Below are positions 30,619 through 39,989 of a DNA stretch of 64,000 nt, piece by piece. This stretch comes from Bordetella pseudohinzii (GTDB lineage: Bacteria; Pseudomonadota; Gammaproteobacteria; Burkholderiales; Burkholderiaceae_B): positions 289,285-353,284 of the forward strand of contig NZ_JHEP02000004.1 of assembly GCF_000657795.2 (NCBI RefSeq), written 5' to 3'. Under the pieces are notes generated by a model that was given only the letters and a program-made list of their open reading frames with translations, ran no database searches and was not told the DNA's origin. The translations under genes were made by a program, and so were the position numbers. How positions within the stretch are numbered: position 1 is the stretch's first letter; each line of letters opens with the position of its first letter.

Positions 30619-31533
30619 TCAGGCGCTGCCGGGGTTCAGCGCGGGCCGCGGACGCAGGGGACGGCGCAGCCGTTGCGCCATCAGCACCCCGGCCAGCGCC
30701 GCGCCGCCGCCGATCAGGTGATGGCCATGCAGGGTTTCGCCAAAGAAGCCGACCGCGATGGCCGCGGTGAACACCGGCAGGAAGTTCATATACATGGCGC
30801 AGCGATTGGGGCCCAGGAGCTTGACGCCATGCATCCAGAGCACGGGCAGCAGCACCGAGGCGCACAGGCCGGCATAGGCGATGAGCGGCAGGCTGGCCCG
30901 CGTGGGCAGGACGGCTTCGGGCGGCAGGCGCAGGGTCAGCAGACCCATCATGATGAGCGAGGCGATGCCCTGTATATAGTTGGATTGCCAGGCGGGCAGG
31001 CCGGCTTGCCAGCGCTTGAGCAGGACACCGTAGAGCGCATAGGCCAGGCTGGCGATCAGCATCAGGATGTCGCCGATGTGCGCCCCGCCGGCCAGCAGCG
31101 AGGCCGGGTCGCCGCCGCTGATCAGATAGACCAGCCCCAGGAAAGACAACAGGCCGCCGGCCAGCATGCCCAGCGTGGGCGGCTCGCGCAGTATCCACAC
31201 CGACAGCAGCATGGTCAGCAAGGGCACCAGCGAGGTCATGATGGCCATATTGGTCGCCGAGGTGCTGTGGGCGGCTTCATAAGACAGGCACTGGAACAAC
31301 ACCATGGACAGAAAACCCAGGCATGCCAGGCGATGCAGCTGCGGGCGGATGGCCGCGCGGTTGCGCCAGGCCGGGCCCGCCACGAACAGGCTCATCACCG
31401 CCACGGCCAGCGCCAGGCGCCAGAAGGTGATGGCCAAGGGGTCGATGCTGCGGGCCGAGAGTTTGGACACCATGACATTGCCCGCCCAGAGCAGGATGGC
31501 GGCAAGCGGATAGAGAAAAGACAGCGGGGGCAT
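30619..31533 (-). CDS. EamA/DMT-family permease
   Basis: 304 residues with about ten membrane helices in two EamA repeats (about 5-135 and 150-285). The first repeat ends RLALAVAVMSLF and the second contains ASVLLPVLWMHGVKLLGPNRCAMYMNFLPVFTAAIAVGFFGE, the conserved region of this family. Probably an exporter of amino acids, nucleosides or drugs. The start at 31533 (MPPLSFLYPL) removes an upstream arginine-rich extension that overlaps the divergent gene's promoter. Divergent from an AraC regulator 100 bp away, which likely controls it. Confidence 0.9.
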   Translation of the reverse strand: MPPLSFLYPLAAILLWAGNVMVSKLSARSIDPLAITFWRLALAVAVMSLFVAGPAWRNRAAIRPQLHRLACLGFLSMVLFQCLSYEAAHSTSATNMAIMTSLVPLLTMLLSVWILREPPTLGMLAGGLLSFLGLVYLISGGDPASLLAGGAHIGDILMLIASLAYALYGVLLKRWQAGLPAWQSNYIQGIASLIMMGLLTLRLPPEAVLPTRASLPLIAYAGLCASVLLPVLWMHGVKLLGPNRCAMYMNFLPVFTAAIAVGFFGETLHGHHLIGGGAALAGVLMAQRLRRPLRPRPALNPGSA

Positions 31534-31633
31534 GAGGCGAGTCGGGCGGAGAGGAAAACCGCATGCTGCGCGCCCGGGCGGCGTCTGTCTCACGCTAGAA
31601 TGCCTTGAACTATCGTGAAAGTGACAGGCCCGC

Positions 31634-32410
31634 ATGATTCCGCGCCCCGCCGACGATATCCATCTTCCTTTTGAGCAGACCGCGCGCGCCGTGGCGGTGC
31701 TGGCCGCGGACTACCCCCTGGGTGCGCGGATTCCGCGTCATCGGCACCGGCGGGCCCAATTGCTCTATGCCATCGAAGGCGTGATGATCATCGAGGCCCG
31801 CGTCGGGCGCTGGGTGGTGCCGCCCACGCGCGCCGTCTGGCTGGATGCCGGCCTGGAGCACACGGTGCGCATGAGCGGCAACGTGAAAATGCGCACGGTA
31901 TTCGTCGAGCCGGAGGCGGTGGCGCATCTGCCGCGGGGCGCTTGCGTGGTGGAGGTGCCCGCCTTGCTGCGTGAGCTCATCCTGGCCGCGGCGCAATTAC
32001 CGCTGGACTACGACGACAGCGGCCGCGACGGCCTGCTGGTGCGTCTGCTGCTGGCCGAGCTGGCGGCCATTCCGCGCCTGCCCCTGTACCTGCCCTGGCC
32101 CCGGGACAAGCGGCTGCGCGCCTTGTGCGACGCCGTGGTGCGCGACCCCGGGCGGCCGCATGAGGTCGCGCACTGGGCCGCGCGCCTGGGCGTTTCCACG
32201 CGGACCCTGCACCGCGTCTTCCAGCGCGAAATCGGCATGACCTTTGGCCGCTGGCGCCAGCATGCGCGCCTGCTGTCGGCGCTTGAGCGCCTGGCGCATG
32301 GCGAAAAAATCCTGAGCATCGCCCTGGACCACGGCTACGCCAGCCAGAGCGCCTTCGCGGCCATGTTCAAGCAGCATTTCGGCGTGCCGCCCTCGGCCTT
32401 TTATGCCTAG
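31634..32410 (+). CDS. AraC-family regulator with N-terminal cupin domain
   Basis: 258 residues: cupin about 20-90 (GARIPRHRHRRAQLLYAIEGVM) and two helix-turn-helix motifs about 165-255 (EVAHWAARLGVSTRTLHRVFQREIGM, SIALDHGYASQSAFAAMFKQHFGVPPSAF). It resembles NimR-type regulators that sit beside and control a membrane exporter; here the divergent neighbour is an EamA permease. The inducer is unknown, but the cupin histidines suggest it binds a small ligand or metal. Confidence 0.92.
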   Translation: MIPRPADDIHLPFEQTARAVAVLAADYPLGARIPRHRHRRAQLLYAIEGVMIIEARVGRWVVPPTRAVWLDAGLEHTVRMSGNVKMRTVFVEPEAVAHLPRGACVVEVPALLRELILAAAQLPLDYDDSGRDGLLVRLLLAELAAIPRLPLYLPWPRDKRLRALCDAVVRDPGRPHEVAHWAARLGVSTRTLHRVFQREIGMTFGRWRQHARLLSALERLAHGEKILSIALDHGYASQSAFAAMFKQHFGVPPSAFYA

Positions 32411-32428
32411 GGTGGGCGGCACGCGCAA

Positions 32429-32462
32429 AGAAAAACCCGCATGGGCTTGCGCGCATGCGGGT
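32429..32462 (-). terminator. Terminator of the YegP-like gene
   Basis: Nine-bp stem ACCCGCATG/CATGCGGGT with a 10-nt loop (arms 32435-32443 and 32454-32462), followed on the minus strand by TTTTTCTTT. It lies between convergent genes. Confidence 0.88.
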
Positions 32463-32485
32463 CTCGGCCTGCCCTGGGCTTTGCC

Positions 32486-32815
32486 TCAGGTATTGTCCTT
32501 CAGGGTCGCGCCCGGCCCATTGGCCTTGACGGATTCAATGCCCTTGTCCCGGGCCGCCGCGCTGGAATACATCTCGCTTTTCCCTATGGTCTCGCCATTG
32601 GTCGCGGTCAAGATGAAGTAGGGCGCCTCATTCGAGGCGGTCTTGCGCTGGTAGCGCGCCTCGCTTGGCGAATTCTTGCGCACCGACTCGATACCGCCCA
32701 AGGCATTTTCCTTGGACACATATCGTTCGCTGGTCAGGATGGTTTCGCCGTTGCCGGCTTTCAGGTTGAACATGTACTGATCGCCACTACGTTTCAAGTC
32801 ATAAGTGCCACTCAT
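32486..32815 (-). CDS. YegP/DUF1508-family protein with two repeats
   Basis: 109 residues made of two tandem DUF1508 units, about 1-52 and 55-105. Unit 1 has YMFNLKAGNGETILTSERY followed by KENALGGIESVRKNS; unit 2 has YFILTATNGETIGKSEMY followed by ARDKGIESVKANG. This is the two-repeat YegP form, a small cytosolic stress-associated protein of unknown activity. The start ATG at 32815 has GGAG 5 nt upstream; a frame extension to 32857 has no ribosome-binding site. It has its own terminator. Confidence 0.9.
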   Translation of the reverse strand: MSGTYDLKRSGDQYMFNLKAGNGETILTSERYVSKENALGGIESVRKNSPSEARYQRKTASNEAPYFILTATNGETIGKSEMYSSAAARDKGIESVKANGPGATLKDNT

Positions 32816-32911
32816 GGGATCTCCGATATCCGAGTTATTGGACTCATTGGTTGACAAGTAATGTGATGCTTTACGTCCTGCTTCCGACGCCTGCTCATGC
32901 TAACGGCTTTT

Positions 32912-32933
32912 GGAAGTTCTAGGAAACTTCCTA
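32912..32933. promoter_or_regulatory. Nested inverted repeat upstream of the YegP-like gene
   Basis: GGAAGTT-ctagga-AACTTCC (32912-32931) is a perfect 7-bp inverted repeat, and TAGGAA-ac-TTCCTA (32920-32933) is nested in it. It lies about 100 bp upstream of the YegP-like start and could be a regulator site. No promoter hexamers are clear. The rest of 32816-33002 holds no gene. Confidence 0.4.
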
Positions 32934-33000
32934 CATCTGGGTTTGCGGCGGGTGGGGGTGGCCGCCGATCGAGTCTGATGGATGATTCGGCGCCCAAATG

Positions 33001-33031
33001 AAAAATGCCCAGCGGCAGGCGCTGGGCATTT
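33001..33031 (-). terminator. tRNA-Phe terminator
   Basis: Perfect 12-bp stem AAATGCCCAGCG/CGCTGGGCATTT (arms 33003-33014 and 33020-33031), with further T on the minus strand after the stem, 10 bp past the tRNA 3' end. Confidence 0.88.
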
Positions 33032-33040
33032 GGGAATTCG

Positions 33041-33116
33041 TGGTGGCCTGGGGCGGAATCGAACCACCGACACGCGGATTTTCAATCCGCTGCTCTACCA
33101 ACTGAGCTACCAGGCC
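33041..33116 (-). tRNA. tRNA-Phe (anticodon GAA)
   Basis: 76 nt including CCA. Acceptor GGCCTGG pairs with CCAGGCC. D arm GCTC/GAGC, anticodon stem GCGGA/TCCGC around TTGAAAA (anticodon GAA), T arm GGTGG-TTCGATT-CCGCC. A TATAGT -10 box lies at 33130-33135 on the complement. Confidence 0.97.
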
Positions 33117-33416
33117 AACGAAGACCGCAACTATACATGAATTTTTTCGGGCGTGCAGCGTGCGGCCTGCTTTTTTTGCTGTCGCGGCCGAAAAAACTTC
33201 CGGGACGCGCGCGGCTTGCGCAAAAGTTGTGCAATCGGGCGACTCGCGATGCCGTCGAGCCGCTGTTTTGCGAGGGCCGTGCCGCGCGCGCTTTGATCTG
33301 GCGCAAGCGGGTTTGGATGGGCGGGCGCGCCGCGGGGACAGGGGCGGCGGGCGGCCGCCGGGGCGGTATAATCACGAACGTCGCTGTTACAAATCACAGC
33401 CCCGTTTCCTTTCCTG
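33117..33416. other. Promoter region between tRNA-Phe and hemA
   Basis: 300 bp with no convincing gene. The left end carries the leftward tRNA-Phe promoter (TATAGT on the minus strand at 33130-33135), and the right end a consensus TATAAT (33367-33372) 45 bp before hemA, without a clear -35. In between is GC-rich sequence with T and A runs in which I see no further element. Confidence 0.55.
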
Positions 33417-34691
33417 ATGTCAGTCGCTGTTCTAGCCTTCGGTCTGAACCACACCTCGGCGCCGGTTTCGGTGCGCGAGCGCGTGTCCATGCCCGTCGAT
33501 CTGGTCAAGCCGGCATTGGAAGGGCTGCGTTCGGCGTTTGGCGGAGCGGTGCGCGAGGCGGCCATTCTGTCGACCTGCAATCGCACGGAAGTCTATTGCG
33601 CCGCCGATGTGGGCGTGGCCGAGCAGTTGCCGGCCTGGCTGGCCGATCACCATAGCCTGGAGGCCGGCAGCCTGCATCCCCATCTGTACCGCCTGCGCCA
33701 GGATGAGGCCGTGCGCCATGCTTTCCGCGTGGCCAGCGGGCTGGATTCCATGGTGCTGGGCGAGCCGCAGATCCTGGGCCAGATGAAGGACGCGGTGCGC
33801 GCGGCCGAGGAGGCTGGTTCGCTGGGCACGCTGTTGCACCAGCTGTTCCAGCGCACGTTCTCGGTGGCCAAGGAGGTCCGTTCGCAGACCGCCATCGGCG
33901 CGCATTCGGTGTCGATGGCCGCCGCCGCGGTGCGCCTGGCCGAGCGTGTCTTCGGCAATCTGGACCAGGCCCGCACGCTGTTCATCGGTGCCGGCGAGAT
34001 GATCGAGCTGTGCGCGACCCATTTCGCCGCGCAGCGTCCGCATTCGATGGTGGTGGCCAATCGCACCGTCGAGCGCGCGGAGTCCCTGGCCGGCCGCTTC
34101 TCGGCCGGCACGATGAAACTGGCCGATCTGACCGAGCGTCTGGCTGAGTTCGACGTGGTGGTTTCCTGTACGGCCAGTTCCCTGCCCATATTGGGCCTGG
34201 GCATGGTCGAGCGCGCCACCCGGCAGCGCCGCCATCGTCCCATGGTCATGATCGACCTGGCGGTGCCGCGCGATATCGAGCCCGAGGTCGGCCGCCTGGA
34301 CGATGTCTATCTGTATTCCGTTGATGACCTGGGCCGTCTGGTTCAGTCTGGTACGGACGCCCGCCGCGCCGCGGTGGTGCAGGCCGAAGCCATCATCGAG
34401 ACCCGCGTGCAGGGTTTCATGCACTGGCTGCAGTCCCGCGAGATGGTGCCCGTGATCCGCGATCTGCATCAGGCCGCCGAAGATGTGCAGGCCGCCGAGC
34501 TGGAGCGCGCGCGCCGCATGCTGGCGCGCGGCGAGCCGCCCGAGGCGGTGCTGGAGCAGTTGGCCCATGGCCTGACGCAGAAGTATCTGCATGGCCCGCT
34601 GGCCGCGCTCAACCGCAGCGCGGGAGACGAGCGCAAGCAGCTGCTTGCCTGGGTGCCGCGCCTGTTCCCTGGCCGCGATTCGCGCCGTTAG
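33417..34691 (+). CDS. hemA: Glutamyl-tRNA reductase
   Basis: First step of C5-pathway tetrapyrrole synthesis, reducing Glu-tRNA to glutamate 1-semialdehyde. 424 residues. The catalytic domain has [12 protein letters not shown] (nucleophilic cysteine near 50) and [19 protein letters not shown] near 105. NADPH domain: [14 protein letters not shown] near 190 and [15 protein letters not shown] near 275. A C-terminal dimerisation helix follows. Start ATG 33417, the usual [17 protein letters not shown]. First gene of a long rightward run; prfA follows after 81 bp, the conserved hemA-prfA-prmC order. Confidence 0.98.
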   Translation: MSVAVLAFGLNHTSAPVSVRERVSMPVDLVKPALEGLRSAFGGAVREAAILSTCNRTEVYCAADVGVAEQLPAWLADHHSLEAGSLHPHLYRLRQDEAVRHAFRVASGLDSMVLGEPQILGQMKDAVRAAEEAGSLGTLLHQLFQRTFSVAKEVRSQTAIGAHSVSMAAAAVRLAERVFGNLDQARTLFIGAGEMIELCATHFAAQRPHSMVVANRTVERAESLAGRFSAGTMKLADLTERLAEFDVVVSCTASSLPILGLGMVERATRQRRHRPMVMIDLAVPRDIEPEVGRLDDVYLYSVDDLGRLVQSGTDARRAAVVQAEAIIETRVQGFMHWLQSREMVPVIRDLHQAAEDVQAAELERARRMLARGEPPEAVLEQLAHGLTQKYLHGPLAALNRSAGDERKQLLAWVPRLFPGRDSRR

Positions 34692-34772
34692 CTGCCACGT
34701 CCGCCTTCGCCGTGATCGCGCGGCAGCGCCCGCGCGCGCGTGTTGTCCAATTCTTTTTTCTCGAATACGCCC

Positions 34773-35849
34773 ATGAAATCCTCCATGCGCAGCCGGCTGG
34801 AACAGCTGGCGCACCGTCTGATCGAAGTAGACGCCTTGTTGGCCGACCCGGATACCGCGGGCGATATGGAGCGTTTCCGCAAGCTGTCGCGCGAGCGCGC
34901 CGAGCTTGAGCCGGTGGTGGCGGCCTTCACGAGTTTCCAGGGCACCGAAGCGGATCTGGCGACGGCCCAGGAGATGCTGGCCGATCCCGAGATGAAGGCC
35001 ATGGCAGAGGACGAGATCAAGACGGCGCGAGAGCGCCTGGAGACGCTGGAAGGCGAGCTGCAGCTGCTCTTGCTGCCGCGCGATCCCAATGACGGCCGCA
35101 GTCTGTTCCTGGAAATCCGCGCCGGCACGGGCGGCGATGAGAGCGCCTTGTTCTCGGGCGATCTGCTGCGCATGTATACGCGCTATGCCGAGAACCGTGG
35201 CTGGCGTGTGGAGATCATGTCGGAAAGCCCGTCCGAGCTGGGCGGCTACAAGGAAGTGATCGCCCGCATCGACGGCGATGGCGCCTATGGCCGTTTGAAG
35301 TTCGAGTCCGGGGCGCACCGCGTGCAGCGCGTGCCGGCCACCGAGGCGCAGGGCCGCATCCATACGTCGGCCTGCACGGTGGCGGTCATGCCCGAGGCCG
35401 ACGAGATGGGCGAGATCGTCATCAATCCCGCGGATCTGCGCATTGATACTTTCCGCGCCAGCGGCGCGGGCGGGCAACACATCAACAAGACCGATTCGGC
35501 GGTGCGCATCACCCATTTGCCGACAGGCCTGGTGGTGGAGTGCCAGGATGACCGTTCGCAGCATCGCAACAAGGATCGCGCCATGCAGGTGCTGGCCGCC
35601 CGGCTGAAGGACAAGGAGCTGCGCGAGCGCCAGAGCAAGGAGGCCGCCGAGCGCAAGAGCCTGGTGGGTTCGGGCGACCGCTCCGAGCGCATCCGCACGT
35701 ATAACTATCCGCAGGGGCGCGTGACCGATCACCGCATCAACCTGACGCTGTACAAGCTGCAGCAGATCCTGGAAGGCGATCTGGACGAACTGACCGGCGC
35801 GCTGCTGGCCGAACACCAGGCCGAGCAGTTGGCGGCGCTGGGTGATTGA
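34773..35849 (+). CDS. prfA: Peptide chain release factor 1
   Basis: Terminates translation at UAA and UAG. 358 residues. The codon-recognition motif PAT ([15 protein letters not shown], near 185) identifies RF1 rather than RF2, and the catalytic GGQ is in [10 protein letters not shown] near 235. The start ATG at 34773 ([11 protein letters not shown]) is preferred, with ATG 34785 as alternative; upstream frame extension has no ribosome-binding site. The PrmC methylase that modifies the GGQ glutamine follows after 5 bp. Confidence 0.98.
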   Translation: MKSSMRSRLEQLAHRLIEVDALLADPDTAGDMERFRKLSRERAELEPVVAAFTSFQGTEADLATAQEMLADPEMKAMAEDEIKTARERLETLEGELQLLLLPRDPNDGRSLFLEIRAGTGGDESALFSGDLLRMYTRYAENRGWRVEIMSESPSELGGYKEVIARIDGDGAYGRLKFESGAHRVQRVPATEAQGRIHTSACTVAVMPEADEMGEIVINPADLRIDTFRASGAGGQHINKTDSAVRITHLPTGLVVECQDDRSQHRNKDRAMQVLAARLKDKELRERQSKEAAERKSLVGSGDRSERIRTYNYPQGRVTDHRINLTLYKLQQILEGDLDELTGALLAEHQAEQLAALGD

Positions 35850-35854
35850 ACGCC

Positions 35855-36664
35855 ATGCGGATCAAGGACCTGTTGCAGGACCGCCGTCTGCCGCGCCTGG
35901 AGGCGCGCATGCTGGTCGAGCAGGTCTGGCGGCGTCCGCGCGCCTGGCTGTTGGCGCATGATGATGAGCCGGCCGACGCCGGCCTGGCCGCGGCCTATGA
36001 GGCGCTGGCGCAGCGCCGGCTGGCCGGCGAGCCCATGGCCTATGTGATCGGCGAGCGCGAGTTCATGGGGCATGTGTTCCGTGTCACGCCCGCGGTGCTG
36101 ATCCCGCGTCCGGATACCGAAACCCTGGTGGAGGCGGCGCTGGATTATCTGCGCGCCCGCCCGCGGGCGCGGGTGCTGGATCTGGGCACCGGCAGCGGCG
36201 CCATCGCGGTGTCGATCGCGCTGGCCTGCCCCCAGGCCCAGGTGACCGCGACCGATCTGAGCGCCGAGGCGCTGGCGGTGGCGCGCGGCAATGCCCAGGC
36301 GCTGGGCGCTCGGGTGGCGTTTGCCCAGGGCAGCTGGTTCGAGGCCATCGGGGACGACTGCGGTTTTGACCTTATCGTGTCGAATCCGCCCTATATCCAT
36401 GCCGCGGATGGGCATCTTGCCGAGGGCGACCTGCGCTTTGAACCGCGCTCGGCCCTGACCGACGGGGCCGACGGCCTGGGCGCGCTGGCCGAGATCGCGC
36501 GCCAGGCGCCCGGGCGTTTGCTGCCCGGCGGCGCCTTATGGATGGAGCATGGCTGGGACCAGGCCCCGGCCGTGCGGGCCTTGTTACAACAGGCGGGCTT
36601 GCGCGAGGTCGCCAGCCGCCGGGACCTTGCCGGGATCGAGCGGATTTCCGGCGGCTTCCTATAA
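35855..36664 (+). CDS. prmC: Release factor glutamine methyltransferase
   Basis: Methylates the GGQ glutamine of release factors 1 and 2. 269 residues: N-terminal helical domain about 1-75, then a SAM-binding domain with VLDLGTGSGAIAVSIAL near 110 and the catalytic NPPY motif (DLIVSNPPYIHA) near 178. ATG 35855 is chosen over a TTG at 35846 that overlaps the prfA stop. It sits 5 bp after prfA, the substrate gene. Confidence 0.97.
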   Translation: MRIKDLLQDRRLPRLEARMLVEQVWRRPRAWLLAHDDEPADAGLAAAYEALAQRRLAGEPMAYVIGEREFMGHVFRVTPAVLIPRPDTETLVEAALDYLRARPRARVLDLGTGSGAIAVSIALACPQAQVTATDLSAEALAVARGNAQALGARVAFAQGSWFEAIGDDCGFDLIVSNPPYIHAADGHLAEGDLRFEPRSALTDGADGLGALAEIARQAPGRLLPGGALWMEHGWDQAPAVRALLQQAGLREVASRRDLAGIERISGGFL

Positions 36665-36704
36665 TAGTGTTTGTGTTCCGCTTGTTCCTTTTGCGAGTTA
36701 ATCC

Positions 36705-37031
36705 ATGAGCGACGTACAAGATTTCATCCGCGATACCGTCAGCCAGCATCCCGTGGTGCTGTTCATGAAGGGTACCGCGCAGTTTCCGCAATGCGGTTTT
36801 TCGGGCCGCGCCATCCAGATCCTCAAGAGCTGTGGCGTCAAGAAGCTGGTGACGGTCAATGTGCTGGAAGACGACGAAGTCCGCCAGGGCATCAAGACCT
36901 TCTCCAACTGGCCGACCATCCCGCAGCTGTATGTGGGCGGCGAGTTCATCGGCGGTTCGGACATCATGAACGAGATGAACGAAAGCGGCGAACTCAAGAC
37001 GCTGCTGGACAACGCCGGCGCGACGGTCTGA
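36705..37031 (+). CDS. grxD: Monothiol glutaredoxin Grx4 type
   Basis: 108 residues. The monothiol active site CGFS is at about 32-35, followed by [19 protein letters not shown], which binds glutathione and the bridging [2Fe-2S] cluster. It acts in iron-sulfur cluster delivery and iron homeostasis. It starts 40 bp after prmC and is followed 2 bp later by ubiX, so the run from hemA appears to be one unit. Confidence 0.97.
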   Translation: MSDVQDFIRDTVSQHPVVLFMKGTAQFPQCGFSGRAIQILKSCGVKKLVTVNVLEDDEVRQGIKTFSNWPTIPQLYVGGEFIGGSDIMNEMNESGELKTLLDNAGATV

Positions 37032-37033
37032 CC

Positions 37034-37600
37034 ATGCGCAGGCTGGTCGTCGGCATCACGGGCGCCACCGGCGCCATCTATGCCGTGCGCATGCTGCAAG
37101 TGCTGCGCGGCGTCGAGGATGTGGAGACGCATCTGGTGGTGTCGGCGTCGGGCGTGCTCAATATCCAGCACGAGCTGGGGATGGGCCGCCATGAGGTCCA
37201 GGCCCTGGCCGACCATAGCCATGGCGTGCGCGATGTCGGCGCCACGCTGGCCAGCGGCGCTTTCGCGACCGCCGGCATGGTCATCGCGCCGTGCTCCATG
37301 CGCACGCTGGCGGCCGTGGCTCACGGTTTGTCCGATAACCTCATCACGCGCGCGGCCGATGTCACGCTCAAGGAACGCCGGCGGCTGGTGATGATGGTGC
37401 GCGAGACGCCCTTCAATCTGGCGCATCTGCGCAATATGACGGCGGTCACCGAAATGGGCGGCATTATCTTCCCGCCCTTGCCGGCTTTCTATCACCGGCC
37501 CGCCAGCATCGAGGAAATGGTCGACCATACGGTCGCCCGCGTCCTCGATCTCTTCGACATCCATGTGCCGGGCCCGACCTGGGACGGCACGCGCCCCTGA
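37034..37600 (+). CDS. ubiX: Flavin prenyltransferase UbiX
   Basis: Attaches dimethylallyl phosphate to FMN to make the prenylated cofactor of UbiD decarboxylases, needed for ubiquinone synthesis and some aromatic decarboxylations. 188 residues. FMN-binding GITGATGAIYAVR at the N-terminus; conserved region SGAFATAGMVIAPCSMRTLAAVAHG near 80; RRLVMMVRETPFNLAHLRNM near 125. The ATG at 37034 lies 2 bp after grxD; the longer upstream frame merely overlaps grxD. ubiD is not in the window. Confidence 0.96.
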   Translation: MRRLVVGITGATGAIYAVRMLQVLRGVEDVETHLVVSASGVLNIQHELGMGRHEVQALADHSHGVRDVGATLASGAFATAGMVIAPCSMRTLAAVAHGLSDNLITRAADVTLKERRRLVMMVRETPFNLAHLRNMTAVTEMGGIIFPPLPAFYHRPASIEEMVDHTVARVLDLFDIHVPGPTWDGTRP

Positions 37601-37608
37601 GGCCGGTC

Positions 37609-38094
37609 TCAGGCCGGGATGGGATAACTCTGCTGGTAGCGCACGCTGAAGGTCTTGAAAGCCTGCAGCGCCTGTTCGGGGTCGTGCCCCGGCTTGACCA
37701 GGAAGCTATCGAATCCCACGCGCGCCTGGTAGTAGATGGTGTCTATCATCACGTCGCCCACGGCGCGCAGCTCGCCTTGCCAGCCATGGTTGCGGCGCAG
37801 CAGCTGGGCCAGCGAATAACCGCGTCCGTCGGTATAGACGGGAAAATCGATGGCGATAAAGGCGGGCTGGGCCGTGGCCAGGTCGAGCTGGGCGGGATCG
37901 GCGTCAGGGCCGAGCAGCAGGCCCACCGGATGCCGGCGGGCGGCCAGCGCCGAGGTCTGCGCGTTCCAGAGCGCCGGGCGGACGATCCAGCCGGCTTCGT
38001 CGGCGGGCAGGCTGTCGTCGGCGTCATGCAGGCGCCAGCCATTGGCTTGCAGCTCGCCGTGACGGATGAGATGAGGCAGGGAGGTGTCGGTCAT
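37609..38094 (-). CDS. DUF934 protein, partner of the sulfite reductase
   Basis: 161 residues of the DUF934 family, which almost always sits directly after cysI in beta- and alphaproteobacteria. Conserved features: LAIDFPVYTDGRGYSLAQLLR-type motif (residues 82-101), GELRAVGDVMIDTIYYQARVGFD (about 107-130) and a C-terminal F-TFSVRYQ. It has no cofactor motif I recognise. An accessory role with CysI (assembly or electron supply) is inferred from context only. The ATG at 38094 follows cysI by 8 bp, so the two are co-transcribed. Confidence 0.88.
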   Translation of the reverse strand: MTDTSLPHLIRHGELQANGWRLHDADDSLPADEAGWIVRPALWNAQTSALAARRHPVGLLLGPDADPAQLDLATAQPAFIAIDFPVYTDGRGYSLAQLLRRNHGWQGELRAVGDVMIDTIYYQARVGFDSFLVKPGHDPEQALQAFKTFSVRYQQSYPIPA

Positions 38095-38102
38095 GGCGGA
38101 TC

Positions 38103-39842
38103 TCAGGCTTCCACGGTTTCGCGCTGCGCGGGCTTGGCCAGGAGCGGATCGGCATAGACGTCCTTCTTGAAGGGGTCGATGCCGACGCGGTCCACCACGT
38201 CGATGAAACGCTCGGCCTCGCTGTCGCGCAGGCTCAGATAGGTGCGGATCAGGCGGTCCACCACATGGGCGACCTGTTCGCGCGCGAAAGACGGGCCGAT
38301 GATGCGGCCCACGGCCGCGCCGCCGCCCCGGGTCGATTCGATATCGGGCAGGGGGCGGGCCGCGCCGTTCTGGCGGCCGCCTATCGTCACTTGATACCAC
38401 TCCTCGCCGGCCTTATCCACGCCGAGAATGCCGATGTGGCCGACATGGTGATGGCCGCAGGAGTTGATGCAGCCGGAGATGTTCAGGTCGAGTTCGCCGA
38501 TCTCGAACAGATAATCCAGGTCGTCGAAGCGGCGCTGGATGGCCTCGGCCACCGGGATGGACACGGCGTTGGCCAGGGCGCAGAAGTCGCCGCCGGGACA
38601 GGCGATGATATTGGTCAAGAGGCCGACATTGGGCGTGGCCAGATTCAGCGCCTTGAGCTCGTTCCAGAGCGCGGGCAGCTGCGAACGCTTGACGTCGGCC
38701 AGGATGAGGTTCTGCTCGTGCGAGACGCGCAGCTCGCCGAAGCCATAGCGTTCGGACAGGCCGGCCACGGCGTCCATCTGGTCGGCGGTGATGTCGCCAG
38801 GCGGCACGCCGGTGGGCTTGAGCGAGAGCGTCACGGCGGCATAGCCGGGCACTTTGTGGCCATGCACATTGGTGCGCAGCCAGCGGGCGTACTGCTTGTC
38901 CTCGCGGGCCAGGTCGGCGCCGGAGTCGGGCTCGTCGGCGGCCCCGGCCTCATAGGCCGGCCAGACAAAGCGGCCGGCGATGGTGTCGAGCTGTTCTTGC
39001 GTGATGGTGTCCGGGCCGTCCTTGATGCGCAGCCACTCTTGTTCGACCTGCTGGGCGTAGACCTCGGGTGTGAGGTCCTTGACCAATATCTTGATGCGGG
39101 CCTTGTACTTGTTGTCGCGCCGGCCATGCAGGTTGTAGATGCGCAGCGCGGCCTGCATATAGGTCAGCAGGTGCTGCCAGGCGACAAAGGGCTTGATGAG
39201 ATGGCCCACCATGGGCGTGCGGCCCATGCCGCCGCCTATCCATACGCGGAAACCCAGTTCGCCATCGTGTTCGACGGCCTGCAGGCCGATGTCGTGCACG
39301 CCGACGGCGGCGCGGTCCTCGACGGCGCCGCTGACGGCGATCTTGAACTTGCGCGGCAGGAAGGCGAACTCGGGATGCAGCGTGGACCACTGCCGGATGA
39401 TTTCGCACCACACCAGCGGGTTGACCAGCTCATCGGGCGCGACGCCGGCGAAGTGGTCGGTGGTGGTGTTGCGGATGCAGTTGCCGCTGGTCTGGATGGC
39501 GTGCATCTGCACGTCCGCCAGCTCGCCCAGGATGGCCGGCACGTCTTCCAGGCGCGGCCAGTTGAACTGGATGTTCTGGCGCGTGGAGAAGTGGCCATAG
39601 CCGCGGTCATACCGGCGCGCGATATGGGCCAGCTTGCGCAGCTGCCGCGCGGCCAGCATGCCGTAGGGGATGGCCACGCGCAGCATGGGGGCGTGGCGCT
39701 GGATATAGAGACCGTTCTGCAGGCGCAGGACGCGGAATTCGTCTTCGCTCAGGTGGCCGTCGAGAAAGCGGCGCGTCTGGCCGGCGAATTGGGCCACGCG
39801 CTCTTGCACGAGCTGCTGGTCGACGGGGTCATACACGTACAT
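38103..39842 (-). CDS. cysI: Sulfite reductase hemoprotein (CysI-type nitrite/sulfite reductase)
   Basis: Siroheme/[4Fe-4S] enzyme reducing sulfite to sulfide in assimilation. 579 residues with two ferrite-reductase repeats. Arginines for siroheme lie in GHFSTRQNIQFNWP near 85 and QTSGNCIRNTTTDHFAG near 120. The cluster cysteines are in ACPGGDFCALA near 430 and NISGCINSCGHHHVG near 475. No cysJ flavoprotein is adjacent, so the electron donor is probably a ferredoxin-type system. Followed by DUF934, as in related bacteria. Upstream 39843-39989 contains no gene. Confidence 0.95.
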   Translation of the reverse strand: MYVYDPVDQQLVQERVAQFAGQTRRFLDGHLSEDEFRVLRLQNGLYIQRHAPMLRVAIPYGMLAARQLRKLAHIARRYDRGYGHFSTRQNIQFNWPRLEDVPAILGELADVQMHAIQTSGNCIRNTTTDHFAGVAPDELVNPLVWCEIIRQWSTLHPEFAFLPRKFKIAVSGAVEDRAAVGVHDIGLQAVEHDGELGFRVWIGGGMGRTPMVGHLIKPFVAWQHLLTYMQAALRIYNLHGRRDNKYKARIKILVKDLTPEVYAQQVEQEWLRIKDGPDTITQEQLDTIAGRFVWPAYEAGAADEPDSGADLAREDKQYARWLRTNVHGHKVPGYAAVTLSLKPTGVPPGDITADQMDAVAGLSERYGFGELRVSHEQNLILADVKRSQLPALWNELKALNLATPNVGLLTNIIACPGGDFCALANAVSIPVAEAIQRRFDDLDYLFEIGELDLNISGCINSCGHHHVGHIGILGVDKAGEEWYQVTIGGRQNGAARPLPDIESTRGGGAAVGRIIGPSFAREQVAHVVDRLIRTYLSLRDSEAERFIDVVDRVGIDPFKKDVYADPLLAKPAQRETVEA

Positions 39843-39989
39843 GATGGGAACCCTGGAGGGGCCGGCGCGCCGGCGTCAAAAGGCGCCTCGACGTCGCCGG
39901 GCGCCATTGCGGTGATTTGCACATAACCCTAACAGCAGGCCGAACGGCCCGTCTAAGTCATTGTGGTTATATGGATATGGGCCGCGCCG

